Assembly (NCBI RefSeq): GCF_902506165.1
Contig: NZ_LR733817.1
Location: 3,953,937 to 4,017,936 of the forward strand
DNA length: 64,000 bases
Source: Bosea sp. 29B
GTDB taxonomy: Bacteria; Pseudomonadota; Alphaproteobacteria; Rhizobiales; Beijerinckiaceae
Direction of reading: 5' to 3'
Shown here: piece by piece, positions 44,884-54,676 of the stretch
Position numbering within the stretch: the first letter of the stretch is position 1
Layout of the letters: each line of letters starts with the position of its first letter
Notes under the pieces: generated by a model
Told to the model about the DNA's origin: nothing
Database searches by the model: none
Seen by the model: only the letters and a program-made list of their open reading frames with translations
Program-made: the position numbers and the translations under genes

Positions 44884-46432
44884 GCGCCGGCTCCGCCTCA
44901 TGGCTCTCGCCGTGGACGCCGCCCATCAGCAGGCCGATCTCTTCCAGCTTCAGCCCGGCGACCGGCCGCGCCTGCGACAGCCGGCCCTCATTGATCACGC
45001 AGAGCCGGTCGGAGAGTTCGAGCAGCTCGTCGAGATCCTGCGAGATCACCACGATCGCCGAGCCCTGTGCGGCAAGATCGACCAGCGCCTGCCGGATCGC
45101 CGCGGCGGCGCCGGCATCGACGCCCCAGGTCGGCTGCGCCACCACCAGCACGTCGGGCTTCTGCCCGATCTCGCGGCCCATGATGAATTTCTGCAGGTTG
45201 CCCCCTGAGAGCGAGCCCGCGAGCGCCGCTGGGCCGGTCGTACGGACATCGAAGCGGGCGATGACCTCCTTCGCATAAGCCTCGACCGGCCTCTGCCGGA
45301 TCAGCCCGGACGGCGCGAGCGGCAGGCGATGGCGCGCGGTCAGCACGACATTCTCGGCGAGGGAGAAGTCGGGGACCGCGGCATGGCCGTTGCGCTCCTC
45401 GGGTACGCAGGCAAGGCCGGCGGCGCGGCGCGCACCGGCGCCTGAAAGACCGATCGGCCGGCCATCGAGCTTGATCGCATCGGCCCGGCCGGCGAGATGC
45501 TCGCCCGAGAGCGCCAGCAGCAATTCCGCCTGGCCGTTGCCGGCGACTCCAGCGATGCCGAGGATTTCGCCGGCCTGGGCGGAGAAGGAGATGCCTTTCA
45601 GGCTGGTGCCGAAGGGCGGCTCACCCGGCATGTCCAGGTGTTCAACGCTGAGCCGGGCCGCGCCTTGCTTGCTGGCGGCTGGTCGCTGGAGATACTTCAG
45701 TTCCGCACCGATCATCAGCTCGGCCATGCGCTGCGTCGTCTCGATGCGAGGGTCGCAGGCCGCGACGACCCTGCCAGCCCGCAGGATGGTGGCGGCTTCG
45801 CAGAGCGCTTTGATCTCGTGCAGCTTGTGGCTGATGTAGAGGATCGAGCAGCCCTCGCTGGCGATCTGGCGCAGCGTCTCGAACAGGCGCTCGACCTCCT
45901 GCGGCGTCAGCACCGAGGTCGGCTCGTCCATGATCAGGAGCTTCGGCTTCTGCAAAAGGCAGCGCACGATCTCGATGCGCTGGCGCTCGCCGACCGAGAG
46001 CGTGTGCACCTCGCGGTCCGGATCGAGCGGCAGCGAATAGCTGTCGAGGATCGCCTTGATCCGCGCCTTCAGCTCCTCGGCCGGCACGGTCTCGTCGAGG
46101 CCGAGCGCGATGTTCTCCAGCACGGTCATGCCGTCGAACAGCGAGAAATGCTGGAAGACCATGCCGATGCCGAGCTTGCGCGCCGCCTTGGGCGAGGCGA
46201 TCTCGACCGGCCGGCCGTCGAAGCTGATCTGTCCTTCGTCGGCGCGCTGCACGCCGTAGATGATCTTCACCAGGGTCGACTTGCCGGCACCGTTCTCGCC
46301 GAGCAGGGCATGGATCTCGCCGGGCCGGACGCTGAGGCTGATGTCCTGATTGGCCTTCACGCCCGGAAAGCTCTTCGAGACATGGGCGAGCGCCAGGCGC
46401 GAAGGTGCCGTCTGGTCAGGCGGCTGCGTCAT
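44876..46432 (-). CDS. Nucleoside/purine ABC ATPase, tandem domains
   Basis: A 518-residue protein with two ATPase domains, as in NupO and sugar transporters. Domain 1 has Walker A LLGENGAGKSTLVKIIYG near residue 40 and signature LSVGERQRIEIVRCL. Domain 2 has a degenerate Walker A (GIAGVAGNGQAELLLALSG) and signature LSGGNLQKFIMGREI, as is usual for this family. The start at 46432 overlaps xdhC by 17 bp, tying the transporter to purine oxidation. Confidence 0.93.
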   Translation of the reverse strand: MTQPPDQTAPSRLALAHVSKSFPGVKANQDISLSVRPGEIHALLGENGAGKSTLVKIIYGVQRADEGQISFDGRPVEIASPKAARKLGIGMVFQHFSLFDGMTVLENIALGLDETVPAEELKARIKAILDSYSLPLDPDREVHTLSVGERQRIEIVRCLLQKPKLLIMDEPTSVLTPQEVERLFETLRQIASEGCSILYISHKLHEIKALCEAATILRAGRVVAACDPRIETTQRMAELMIGAELKYLQRPAASKQGAARLSVEHLDMPGEPPFGTSLKGISFSAQAGEILGIAGVAGNGQAELLLALSGEHLAGRADAIKLDGRPIGLSGAGARRAAGLACVPEERNGHAAVPDFSLAENVVLTARHRLPLAPSGLIRQRPVEAYAKEVIARFDVRTTGPAALAGSLSGGNLQKFIMGREIGQKPDVLVVAQPTWGVDAGAAAAIRQALVDLAAQGSAIVVISQDLDELLELSDRLCVINEGRLSQARPVAGLKLEEIGLLMGGVHGESHEAEPAHA

Positions 46433-47282
46433 GGCGGTTCCGTGCCCTCGCGCGTCCCGTGGCAGACCTCCCCGCGAGGCCTGCCTTCTCACCAAGCAAG
46501 CAACGCACCAGCTCGGCACTCGTCAAGGCGGCGATCACCTCCGGACGCTTGTCATGCACATCCGATCCACCGATCGGGCAGGTGAGCCCGGTCAACGCCG
46601 TGCTGCCCGGGTGCCGGCGGCGGAAGCTCGCCTCGAAGCGGGCGCGCTTCGTGCCTGAGCCGATCATCCCGACATAAGCCGCATCGCCGCGCAGCAGCGC
46701 CGCCTCGGCCAGGCGATAATCGAGCGCGTGGCTATGGGTCAGGACGACGAAGGCGGAGCCTGGCCGGGCAGCGGTCAGCGCAGTCTCGGGATCGTCGAGC
46801 TGCAGGCAGGCGACGGTCGTCGGCACTTCGTCGAACTGCCTGGGTCGATCGTCGATCAGCGTCACGGCGACGGGCAGCAGAGCAAGACTGCGCGCCAGCG
46901 CCTTGCCGGTATGGCCGGCACCGAAGATCAGAACCTGTGGCCGCTCGGCGGCGGCTTTCGCCTCGTCTTGCCTCAGCGCTTCGAGATGTGCCGCGCCCGC
47001 CGGCTCCATCGCCACCCGCACGCGCCCACCGCAGCACTGGCCCATCTGCGGGCCGAGCGGTATCTCAACGAGTTGTTGCGGCCCGCCGCTGTCGAGCAGG
47101 ATGCGGGCGAGGTCGATGCAATGGAATTCGAGCTGGCCGCCGCCGATCGTGCCGGCGCTGCCGTGGGCGCTGACGATCATCGTTGCGCCGGCCTCACGCG
47201 GGGTCGAGCCCTGCGCCTCCGCGATGCGGACGATGACGGCGCCGTCGGCAAGGCTGCTGGCGAGGAAGTCGGCGAGGGTCAT
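46416..47282 (-). CDS. xdhC: Xanthine dehydrogenase accessory protein XdhC
   Basis: A 288-residue molybdenum-cofactor chaperone that loads sulfurated Moco into xanthine dehydrogenase. The N-terminal XdhC/CoxI domain has VRIAEAQGSTPREAGATMIV and GTIGGGQLEF; the C-terminal Rossmann-like domain has VLIFGAGHTGKALARSLALL and YVGMIGSGTKRARFE. The ATG overlaps the xdhB stop by 4 bp. The C-terminal 20 residues are basic and overlap the ATPase gene start. Confidence 0.94.
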   Translation of the reverse strand: MTLADFLASSLADGAVIVRIAEAQGSTPREAGATMIVSAHGSAGTIGGGQLEFHCIDLARILLDSGGPQQLVEIPLGPQMGQCCGGRVRVAMEPAGAAHLEALRQDEAKAAAERPQVLIFGAGHTGKALARSLALLPVAVTLIDDRPRQFDEVPTTVACLQLDDPETALTAARPGSAFVVLTHSHALDYRLAEAALLRGDAAYVGMIGSGTKRARFEASFRRRHPGSTALTGLTCPIGGSDVHDKRPEVIAALTSAELVRCLLGEKAGLAGRSATGRARARNRHDAAA

Positions 47283-49627
47283 CTTACCGCCTCCGCCAGG
47301 GCTCGCACCCGGTCGACCGCATCGAGCACCCGTTCCGGCGTCGCCGGCGCATCGAGCTGCGGGCAGAAGCGGTGATCTCCGACGCTGGCGACGGCATCGG
47401 ACAGCGCGTGCAGCACGCTGATCGCCAGCATCAGCGGCGGCTCGCCGACCGCCTTGGAACGATGGATGGTGTGCTCGCGATTTGGAGCCTTCTCCAAGAG
47501 CGCGACATTGAAGATGCGCGGCCGGTCGGAAGCGACCGGGATCTTGTAGGTCGAGGGCGCGTGCGTCTTGAGGCGCCCCTTCTCGTCCCAGACCAGCTCC
47601 TCGGTGGTGAGCCAGCCCATGCCCTGGACGAAGCCGCCCTCGATCTGGCCCTTGTCGATCGCCGGGTTCAGCGAGTTTCCGCAGTCGTGCAGGATGTCGA
47701 CGCGCTCGACCTTGTACTCGCCGGTCAGCGTGTCGATCGCGACTTCGGCCGCGGCGGCGCCATAGGCGAAATAGTAGAACGGGTGGCCGCGTCCGGCCTT
47801 GCGGTCCCAATGGATCTTCGGCGTCGCATAGAAGCCGGTGGCCGAGAGCTGGACGCGGGCCATATAGGCCGCCTTGACCAGCTCGACGAAGCCGATCTCG
47901 CGTGCGCCGACCTGCACCCGGCCGGGGAGGAAGGCGATCGCTTCCGGCTTTTCCTGCCAGTGCTTACAGGCGAAGGCGGTGAGCCGCTGCTTGATCGTCT
48001 CGCAGGCGTCGAGCGCCGCCATGCCGTTGAGGTCGGAACCGGAGGAGGCGGCGGTCGCCGAGGTGTTCGGCACCTTGCCGGTCGTCGTCGCGGTGATCCT
48101 GATCTGCTCCAGCCCGATGCCGAAGGCCTGCGCCACCACCTGCGCCACCTTCTGGTAGAGCCCCTGGCCCATTTCGGTGCCGCCATGGTTCAGCGCCACC
48201 GTGCCATCGGTGTAGACATGGACCAGCGCGCCGGCCTGATTGTACCAGGTGGCGGTGAAGGATATCCCGAACTTCACCGGCGTCAGCGCGATGCCGCGCT
48301 TGATGATGGGGCTCTGCTGGTTGAACGCGCGGATCGCCCCCTGCCGGGCGTGGTAGTCGCAGGAATGCGCGAGGTCGTCGATCATCTCGCCGGCGATCAT
48401 GTCCTCCACGGGCTGGTGATAGGGCGTGATCTCCCGGCCTTCGCCGCCATAGAAGTTGCGCTTCCTGACCTCCAGCGGATCGAGCCCGGTAGCGTAGGCG
48501 ACCTCCTCGATGAAGCGCTCGGCGCCGACCATGCCCTGCGGCCCGCCGAAGCCGCGGAAGGCTGTGTTCGAGACGGTGTGCGTGCGCAGGGGCTCCGAGC
48601 GGGCCCGCACCGCCGGGTAGAAATAGCAATTGTCCATGTGGAACAGCGCGCGGTCGGTGACCGGGCCGGAGAGGTCGGCGTTCCAGCCGCAGCGCGCCGC
48701 ATAGACCGCATCGACCGCATGGATGTGGCCGTCATCGTCGAACCCGATCTCGTAGTCGACGACGAAGTCGTGGCGCTTGCCGGTGATGACCATGTCGTCG
48801 TCGCGGTCAGGCCTGAGCTTCACCGGCCGCTTCAGCTTGCGTGCGGCGAGCGCGGCGACGCAGGCGAATAGATTGGCCTGCGTCTCCTTGCCGCCGAAGC
48901 CGCCGCCCATGCGCCGGACCTCGATGGTGACCGCATGTGCACCGACGCCGAGTACCTGCGCGACCATGTGCTGGACCTCGCTCGGATGCTGCGTCGAGCA
49001 CAGCACCAGCGTGTCCTGGTCCTCGCCGGGGATGGCGAGCGAGATTTGGCTTTCGAGATAGAAATGATCCTGGCCGCCGATCGCCATCGAGCCCTTCAGC
49101 CGGCGCGGGCTGGCGGCAAGCGCCGCAGCGATGTCGCCGCGCTCGAGCTTCAGCGGCTCGGTGACGAGATCGGAGCCGGCGGCGCGAGCGGCGGCGACAT
49201 CGAGCAGAGGAGGCGCCTCGTCGTAGGTCGCCTTGGCTAGCAATGCGGCATGGCGGGCCTGCTCGCGCGTCTCGGCGATGACCGCGAAGAGCGGCTGGCC
49301 GTGATGCAGGATGTCCGCCGTCGCGAAGGCCGGTTCGTCATGCTTGTGCGTCGAGGAGATGTCGTTCTCGCCGGGGATGTCGGCGGTAGTGAGGACCGCG
49401 AGCACACCCGGCGCCGCTTCGACGGCCGACAGGTCGAGCGACAGCAGCTTGCCATGCGCGATGGTCGAAAGGCCGAGGCAGGCATGGGCGAGGCCAGCCG
49501 GCTCGGCGATGTCGTCGATATAGAGGGCCTCGCCGGCGACGTGCTTCTCGGCGGAATCATGCTTCAGCGGTGAGCCGACGATCGGCCGCGTCGCCATGGC
49601 GTCGAGCCGTTTGCGCGCGTCAGCCAT
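47279..49627 (-). CDS. xdhB: Xanthine dehydrogenase molybdopterin-binding subunit
   Basis: A 782-residue large subunit that binds molybdopterin and oxidises hypoxanthine and xanthine to urate. Visible motifs are [46 protein letters not shown], and near the C terminus [18 protein letters not shown] with the catalytic Glu. Length is normal for bacterial XdhB. It overlaps xdhA by 8 bp and xdhC by 4 bp, so the three subunit/accessory genes are translated together. Confidence 0.95.
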   Translation of the reverse strand: MADARKRLDAMATRPIVGSPLKHDSAEKHVAGEALYIDDIAEPAGLAHACLGLSTIAHGKLLSLDLSAVEAAPGVLAVLTTADIPGENDISSTHKHDEPAFATADILHHGQPLFAVIAETREQARHAALLAKATYDEAPPLLDVAAARAAGSDLVTEPLKLERGDIAAALAASPRRLKGSMAIGGQDHFYLESQISLAIPGEDQDTLVLCSTQHPSEVQHMVAQVLGVGAHAVTIEVRRMGGGFGGKETQANLFACVAALAARKLKRPVKLRPDRDDDMVITGKRHDFVVDYEIGFDDDGHIHAVDAVYAARCGWNADLSGPVTDRALFHMDNCYFYPAVRARSEPLRTHTVSNTAFRGFGGPQGMVGAERFIEEVAYATGLDPLEVRKRNFYGGEGREITPYHQPVEDMIAGEMIDDLAHSCDYHARQGAIRAFNQQSPIIKRGIALTPVKFGISFTATWYNQAGALVHVYTDGTVALNHGGTEMGQGLYQKVAQVVAQAFGIGLEQIRITATTTGKVPNTSATAASSGSDLNGMAALDACETIKQRLTAFACKHWQEKPEAIAFLPGRVQVGAREIGFVELVKAAYMARVQLSATGFYATPKIHWDRKAGRGHPFYYFAYGAAAAEVAIDTLTGEYKVERVDILHDCGNSLNPAIDKGQIEGGFVQGMGWLTTEELVWDEKGRLKTHAPSTYKIPVASDRPRIFNVALLEKAPNREHTIHRSKAVGEPPLMLAISVLHALSDAVASVGDHRFCPQLDAPATPERVLDAVDRVRALAEAVR

Positions 49628-51185
49628 GGGCAGCCTCCGCCAGCAGGCCGGCGACGCGGGTCGACGTCTCAGGCGTCGTCGTCTCGATCAGGAAACGCCG
49701 TAGCAGGTTGCCGGCGATCTTGAGTCGGTAGGCGGCCGAGGCGCGCATATCGGTCAGCGGGGTGAAATCCTGTGCGAGCGCGGCGATTGCGGCAGCGATC
49801 GCTGCCTCGTTCCAGGAGCGGCCAAGCAAGGCGGCTTCCGCAGCTTTCGCCCGCTTCGGGATGCCGGCCATGCCGCCATAGGCGAGCCGCGCCTCGCTGA
49901 CGCGCCCGGCTTCATCCAGCGTCAGATGGAACGCCCCGCAGACAGCCGAAATGTCCTCGTCGAAGCGCTTCGAGATCTTCGAGATATGGAAGAGGACACC
50001 CGCAGGCAGCTTCGGCACCAGCACGGCCTCGACGAATTCGCCGGGCTGTCGATCCTGCTTGCGGTAGTCGAGGAAGAAGGCTTCGAGGGGAATGGTCCGG
50101 CGATCGATTTCCGTCATCGCGAGCGTAGCGAAGCGATCCAGGGGGGCTTGCTCTACGTCCCCCTGGATTGCTTCGTCGCTGCGCTCCTCGCAATGACGGG
50201 AGCGCGCCAGCACCAAAGCCGCGCCGAGTGCGATCAGCGCCGGTGGCAGATCGCCGATCGGCGAGCCATTGGCGATGTTGCCGCCGATCGTGCCGGCATT
50301 GCGGACCTGCTCGCCACCGAAGCGGCGCATCATCTCGTCGAGCTGTGGCGAGATGGTTGCCAATGCCTCGCGAACCGCGATCTGGTTGGCCATCGCACCC
50401 AAGCGGAGGTGATCGCCTTCATCCGAGATCGCACGCAGTTCGTCGATCCGGCCGAGAGAGACCACCGGGTCGAGCCGGCGCATGCCCTTGGTGACCCAGA
50501 GGCCGACATCGGTGGCGCCAGCCACGAGCGTCGCCTGCGGATGGGTGCTGACGAGCTCGGCGAGCGCCTCGATCGTGGCGGGAGCATAGAAATGGCGCTC
50601 GCCATCTCCGATCGAGATCGTCTCGCCGTCAGCGAGCGCCTTCAGCCGGTTGATGAGTGCGGGTATCCCCGCGACGAAGCGGTCCTTCCCGCGCTCAGCT
50701 GCATCCATGCGCTGCGCCGCCGCGATGATCGGCTCGTAGCCGGTGCAGCGGCAGAGATTGCCAGCGAGGGCATCCTCGATGCGCGCGACCGACGGCGCCG
50801 TCTCGTTCAGCCAGAGCGCCAGCAGCGACATCACGAAACCGGGCGTGCAGAAGCCGCATTGCGAGCCATGGCAGTCGACCATCGCCTGCTGCACCGGATG
50901 GAGCGCCCCGTCAGGGCTTCTCAGATGCTCGACGGTCAGCACATGGCAGCCGTCCAGCGTCGGCAGGAAGCGGATGCAGGCGTTGATCGCCTCATAGCGC
51001 AGCCGCTCGCCATCGAGCCGGCCGACGACGATGGTGCAGGCCCCGCAATCGCCTTCGGCGCAGCCTTCCTTGGTGCCGGTGCGGCGCCGGTCGAGCCTGA
51101 GCCAGTCGAGCACGGTGCGGGTCGGATCGCAGGACGCGATCTCGACCAGCTCGTCGCCGAGCAGGAAACGCACGCTCTCACGCAT
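49620..51185 (-). CDS. xdhA: Xanthine dehydrogenase small subunit (Fe-S/FAD) with inserted repeat peptide
   Basis: A 521-residue subunit with two [2Fe-2S] clusters and FAD. Cluster motifs are [16 protein letters not shown] near residue 40 and [15 protein letters not shown] then [12 protein letters not shown]. The FAD domain contains [15 protein letters not shown] and [20 protein letters not shown]. Between [13 protein letters not shown] and [16 protein letters not shown] lies an extra segment (about residues 329-359) with [11 protein letters not shown], encoded by a palindromic repeat at 50111-50199; ordinary XdhA proteins lack it. The frame is preserved, so the protein is probably still functional. 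It is the first gene of the purine operon. Confidence 0.94.
   Translation of the reverse strand: MRESVRFLLGDELVEIASCDPTRTVLDWLRLDRRRTGTKEGCAEGDCGACTIVVGRLDGERLRYEAINACIRFLPTLDGCHVLTVEHLRSPDGALHPVQQAMVDCHGSQCGFCTPGFVMSLLALWLNETAPSVARIEDALAGNLCRCTGYEPIIAAAQRMDAAERGKDRFVAGIPALINRLKALADGETISIGDGERHFYAPATIEALAELVSTHPQATLVAGATDVGLWVTKGMRRLDPVVSLGRIDELRAISDEGDHLRLGAMANQIAVREALATISPQLDEMMRRFGGEQVRNAGTIGGNIANGSPIGDLPPALIALGAALVLARSRHCEERSDEAIQGDVEQAPLDRFATLAMTEIDRRTIPLEAFFLDYRKQDRQPGEFVEAVLVPKLPAGVLFHISKISKRFDEDISAVCGAFHLTLDEAGRVSEARLAYGGMAGIPKRAKAAEAALLGRSWNEAAIAAAIAALAQDFTPLTDMRASAAYRLKIAGNLLRRFLIETTTPETSTRVAGLLAEAAHG
50111..50199. repeat. Palindromic repeat element inserted inside xdhA
   Basis: Arms 50111-50145 (starts CCGTCATCGCGAGCG, ends AGCGATCCAGGGGG) and 50159-50199 (starts CCCCCTGGATTGC, ends CTCGCAATGACGG) are reverse complements apart from two 3-base gaps and a few changes. 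This is the well-known GTCATTGCGAG...CAATCC intergenic element of alphaproteobacteria, here within a coding region. On the xdhA strand it is read as [11 protein letters not shown] and neighbouring residues. The arms differ only by multiples of three, keeping the frame open. Confidence 0.92.
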
Positions 51186-51302
51186 GGCGGCACGGCCGCT
51201 CGCAGATCGGATTCATGCCCCAAGATTAGGCACGTTCGCGGCTTGGCCGGAAGCTTTGATTTGGTGCAGATATGATCGCGATTTGAGCCGGAGCGGCGAG
51301 CC

Positions 51303-52619
51303 TTGAGCAAAGACGGTGCGATCTTGGCCCTGCGCGGCCGGCTTCTCTGGTTCTTCGGTGATCCGCACGAGGTCGGTGAGGCCGCGCATCGCTATGTCGA
51401 GGACGGTCTGCTCGTCATCGAGGGCGGCCTGATCCGCGCTGCCGGCGAGGCGAAGGAGCTCTTGCCGGCGCTGCCGGCCGGTGCCGCCATCACCGATCAT
51501 CGCCCGCACCTGATCATGCCGGGCTTCATCGACGCGCATCTCCACATGCCGCAAACGCAAGTGATCGCCTCCTATGGCGCGCAACTGATGGAGTGGCTGA
51601 ACAAATACACCTTCGTCGAGGAGCAGAAGCTGGCGCAGCAGGGCCATGCCGAGAAGCTCTCCGCCTTCCTGCTCGACGAGTTGCTGGCGAGCGGCACCAC
51701 CACTGCGGCGGTCTATTGCTCCGTGCACAAGCAGTCGGCCGAGGCCTTCTTCGCCGAGTCCCACCGGCGCAACACCCGCATGATCGCGGGCAAGGTGATG
51801 ATGGACCGCAACGCGCCGCCGGCGCTGACCGACACGGCCGAGAGCGGTTATGCCGACAGCAAGGCGCTGATCGGCCGCTGGCACGGCAAGGGCCGCCAGC
51901 TCTACGCGATCACGCCGCGCTTCGCCGTGACCTCGACGCCGGAGCAGATGGCGGCCTCAACGAGGCTGGTCGAGGAGCACCCGGACTGCTTCGTCCAGAC
52001 CCATATCAACGAAAACCGGGCCGAGATTGCCTTCGCCAGGGAGCTCTATCCCGATGCAGCCGACTATGCCGGCATCTACGAGGATTACGGGTTGCTGGGC
52101 CGCAAGAGCCTGCTCGGCCATTGCATTCACATGACCAAGCGCGAATGGCGTGCCTTCGCCCAGCATGGCGCGATCGCGGTGTTCTGCCCGACCTCGAACC
52201 TCTTCCTCGGCTCCGGCCTGTTCGATTGGCAGAGAGCCCGGCACGAGGGCGTCAAGGTCGCGGTCGCCACGGATATCGGCGGCGGCACTTCCTATTCGAT
52301 GCTGCGCACCATGGCCGAGGCCTACAAGATCCTGCAGCTCCAGGGACAGTCGCTCTCGGCCTTCGAGGCGCTGCACGCGATCACGCTCGGCAATGCGGCG
52401 GCGCTCGGGCTCGACCATCTGATCGGCTCGTTCGAACCGGGTCGCGAAGCCGATATCGTCGTGCTCGACCCCGCCGCGACGCGCGCAATGGCGCACCGGC
52501 TGGAGACGGTGCGTGACCTTGCCGAGGAGCTCTTCGTGCTGATCACGCTCGGCGACGAGCGCAACGTCGCCGCGACCTACGTCGCGGGAGAGTTGGTCTC
52601 TGCATGTTCAACGAATTGA
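51303..52619 (+). CDS. guaD: Guanine deaminase
   Basis: A 438-residue amidohydrolase converting guanine to xanthine. Metal ligands are in MPGFIDAHLHMPQ near residue 80, FVQTHINEN, LGHCIHMT and VATDIGGGTSYSMLRTMAEA; these are the guanine deaminase patterns. Translation probably starts at TTG 51303 after GGAGCGGCGAG, as no ATG precedes the conserved N terminus. It is divergent from the xdhABC-transporter operon and supplies xanthine to it. Confidence 0.94.
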   Translation: MSKDGAILALRGRLLWFFGDPHEVGEAAHRYVEDGLLVIEGGLIRAAGEAKELLPALPAGAAITDHRPHLIMPGFIDAHLHMPQTQVIASYGAQLMEWLNKYTFVEEQKLAQQGHAEKLSAFLLDELLASGTTTAAVYCSVHKQSAEAFFAESHRRNTRMIAGKVMMDRNAPPALTDTAESGYADSKALIGRWHGKGRQLYAITPRFAVTSTPEQMAASTRLVEEHPDCFVQTHINENRAEIAFARELYPDAADYAGIYEDYGLLGRKSLLGHCIHMTKREWRAFAQHGAIAVFCPTSNLFLGSGLFDWQRARHEGVKVAVATDIGGGTSYSMLRTMAEAYKILQLQGQSLSAFEALHAITLGNAAALGLDHLIGSFEPGREADIVVLDPAATRAMAHRLETVRDLAEELFVLITLGDERNVAATYVAGELVSACSTN

Positions 52620-52670
52620 ATTTTTGTTGAATATGCACTAATGTTCAACAAAATCTGCGATTGTTGAACA
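52605..52670. promoter_or_regulatory. Four alternating TGTTCAAC/TGTTGAAC half-sites
   Basis: TGTTCAAC at 52605 and 52642 alternates with GTTGAA-containing sites at 52625 and 52662, at spacings of 20, 17 and 20 bp. The second pair (TGTTCAACA 52642-52650, TGTTGAACA 52662-52670) is a perfect inverted repeat ending 3 bp before the ATG of the nucleotidyltransferase-fold gene. The first site overlaps the end of guaD. The AT-rich array stands out from the GC-rich surroundings and looks like a multi-site operator. Confidence 0.78.
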
Positions 52671-52673
52671 CGG

Positions 52674-53696
52674 ATGACGCCCGCAGCCTATCATTCTTCA
52701 CTGGCCCATGCGGCCTATCACGACCTGCTGCGCTCGTTGCTCGACGAGGCGGTGTCGGCGGTTCGTGGAACGCCGACACGCGTCGAGCGGAACGGACGAG
52801 CTTATTGGTACGACAGCTATCGCGTCGGCTCCGAGGTCAAGAAGTCCTACATCGGCGAGGACAGCGAAGCGCTTCGGCAGCGCCTCGCGCAGGTTCCGGC
52901 GCTTCGCGAGCAAATTACCGCTGCGCAGGCCAACCGGACCCGGCTGATCAGGATTCTGCGCGCCGAGGGGTTCCTTGGTGTCGATGCCGGGACAGGCAGC
53001 CTGCTGGCGGCAATGGCGAAGGCTGGCGTCTTCCGCCTAGGCGGCACGCTGGTCGGGACTGTCGCCTTTCGCCTCTATGAAGGCGAACTCGGCATCCGTT
53101 TCGGCCTCGACCAGGCGGCGCAGACCAATGACATCGACATCGCCAGCTTCGAGCGTCTGTCGCTCGCGCTCGATGACGTGGTCGAAGAAGCGCTTCCCCG
53201 GCTGCTGGCAGGGTTTTCGTTCGCGCCGGCACCGGTGCTCGATGAGCGCCGTGCCTGGCGCTGGAAGCAGAGCCGCAGCGAAACGCTGGTCGAGTTTCTC
53301 ACGCCTGCTTTCACGGAGCGTGAGGAGCCGCGGCAGTTGCCGGCCCTCGGCATCCACGCACAGTCCCTGCATTACCTCAATTACCTGATCGCCGAGCCGA
53401 TCAAGGCCGCGGTCACCTATCGCGGCGGCGTGCTGGTCCAGATTCCGCGCCCCGAGCGCTTCGCCATCCACAAGTTGATCGTCTCGGACCGTCGGCAAGG
53501 CGGGCCGGACAGTCTCAAGGCGGTGAAGGATCGCCGCCAGGCCGCCATACTGATCGACATTCTGGCCCGCGATCGGCCTGACGAACTGCGGGAGGCCTAT
53601 GAGGACGCGCAGGCACGCGGCCCGCGTTGGCGGGAACGCCTAACCGCGGCGATCGCGCGTATCGATGGTCTGGACAAGCGTCTGGCGGCGCTGTGA
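52674..53696 (+). CDS. GSU2403-family nucleotidyltransferase-fold protein
   Basis: A 340-residue protein. An N-terminal region (about 1-95) with a basic segment (YDSYRVGSEVKKSYIGED) precedes a nucleotidyltransferase-like domain with GGTLVGTVAFRLYEGELG and TNDIDIASFERLSLAL, then VLVQIPRPERFAIHKLIVSD, as in GSU2403/AbiEii-like proteins. The acidic DID pair could be the metal site. No ribosome site lies before ATG 52674; the message may be leaderless. No AbiEi-like antitoxin partner is adjacent. The role is unknown. Confidence 0.8.
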   Translation: MTPAAYHSSLAHAAYHDLLRSLLDEAVSAVRGTPTRVERNGRAYWYDSYRVGSEVKKSYIGEDSEALRQRLAQVPALREQITAAQANRTRLIRILRAEGFLGVDAGTGSLLAAMAKAGVFRLGGTLVGTVAFRLYEGELGIRFGLDQAAQTNDIDIASFERLSLALDDVVEEALPRLLAGFSFAPAPVLDERRAWRWKQSRSETLVEFLTPAFTEREEPRQLPALGIHAQSLHYLNYLIAEPIKAAVTYRGGVLVQIPRPERFAIHKLIVSDRRQGGPDSLKAVKDRRQAAILIDILARDRPDELREAYEDAQARGPRWRERLTAAIARIDGLDKRLAAL

Positions 53697-53715
53697 GCGC
53701 CGCCAGAACGAGCGA

Positions 53716-54573
53716 TCAGCCCAGCACGCCGCCCTTGCGGGCGTGGTCGAGATAAATCTCGCGCAGCCGGATCGTCGCCGGGCCTGGCGCGCCGTTATGG
53801 ATGCTGTGGCCGTCGATCGTCGTCACCGGCATGACCAGGCTGGTCGCCGAGGTGATGAAGGCTTCCTCGGCGTCGAGCGCCTCTTCCAGCGTGAATTCGC
53901 GCTCTTCGAAGGTAAAGCCGCTCTCCGCCAGGAAGGCGAGCACGGCCGTGCGGGTGATGCCGGGCAGCACCTTGTGCGAAAGCGGCCGCGAGATCAGCGT
54001 CTTGCCCTTGACGATCCAGGCGGTCGACGAGGCGCCTTCGGTGACGACGCCGTCCTCGATCATCCAGGCTTCCTGCGCACCGTTCTCGGCGGCAAACTGC
54101 TTGGCCAGCACCGGCGCGAGCAAATTGACGCTCTTGATGTCGCGCCGCACCCAGCGCAGGTCCGGCGTGCTGACGACCTTGATGCCGGTCTTGGCCAGCG
54201 GCGTATTGGCGAACTGGCGGGCCTGCGTGAACAGGACCAGGGACGACTTGACGCCCTTGGGGAAAGGAAAGTCGCGATCGGAGGCGCCGCGCGAGACCTG
54301 CAGATAGATGCTGCCTTCATCCAGGTTGTTGCGGGCGATCAGCTCCTGATGGATCGCGACGAGCTCGGCGCGCGAGCAGGGGAGCTCCAGCCCGATCTCG
54401 CCGGCCGAGCGTTCGAGCCGTGCCAGATGTGCCTCGCAATCGACCAGCTTGCCACCGAGCACGGCCGAGACCTCGTAGATGCCGTCGCCGAAGATGAAGC
54501 CGCGGTCGAAGATCGAGATCGTCGCCTCTTCCTCGGGAAGATAGGCGCCATTGACGTAGACGGTGCGGCTCAT
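53716..54573 (-). CDS. dat: D-amino-acid transaminase
   Basis: A 285-residue fold-type IV PLP enzyme interconverting D-amino acids and 2-oxo acids. N-terminal YVNGAYLPEEEATISIFDRG and FGDGIYEVSAVLGGKLVDCE are family landmarks. The PLP lysine is in RRDIKSVNLLAPVLAKQ near residue 145, and the phosphate loop includes ITSATSLVMPVTTIDG. The product may supply D-Ala or D-Glu for cell wall. It converges with the nucleotidyltransferase-fold gene, 19 bp apart. Confidence 0.93.
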   Translation of the reverse strand: MSRTVYVNGAYLPEEEATISIFDRGFIFGDGIYEVSAVLGGKLVDCEAHLARLERSAGEIGLELPCSRAELVAIHQELIARNNLDEGSIYLQVSRGASDRDFPFPKGVKSSLVLFTQARQFANTPLAKTGIKVVSTPDLRWVRRDIKSVNLLAPVLAKQFAAENGAQEAWMIEDGVVTEGASSTAWIVKGKTLISRPLSHKVLPGITRTAVLAFLAESGFTFEEREFTLEEALDAEEAFITSATSLVMPVTTIDGHSIHNGAPGPATIRLREIYLDHARKGGVLG

Positions 54574-54676
54574 GGGGATGGTCTCATGCGGGAAGGACGG
54601 ACCTTCCTAGCCGAGCCGGAGGCGCGAAGCGAGATGGCATGCCGGCTTGCCGACCGGCGCCGGATGCAGGGCGGCG

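Noticed and set aside
52605..52670. TGTTCAAC repeats considered as a transposon end or CRISPR remnant
   Set aside because: Only four 8-bp sites with short unequal spacing, no transposase, no target duplication; an operator is the simpler reading.
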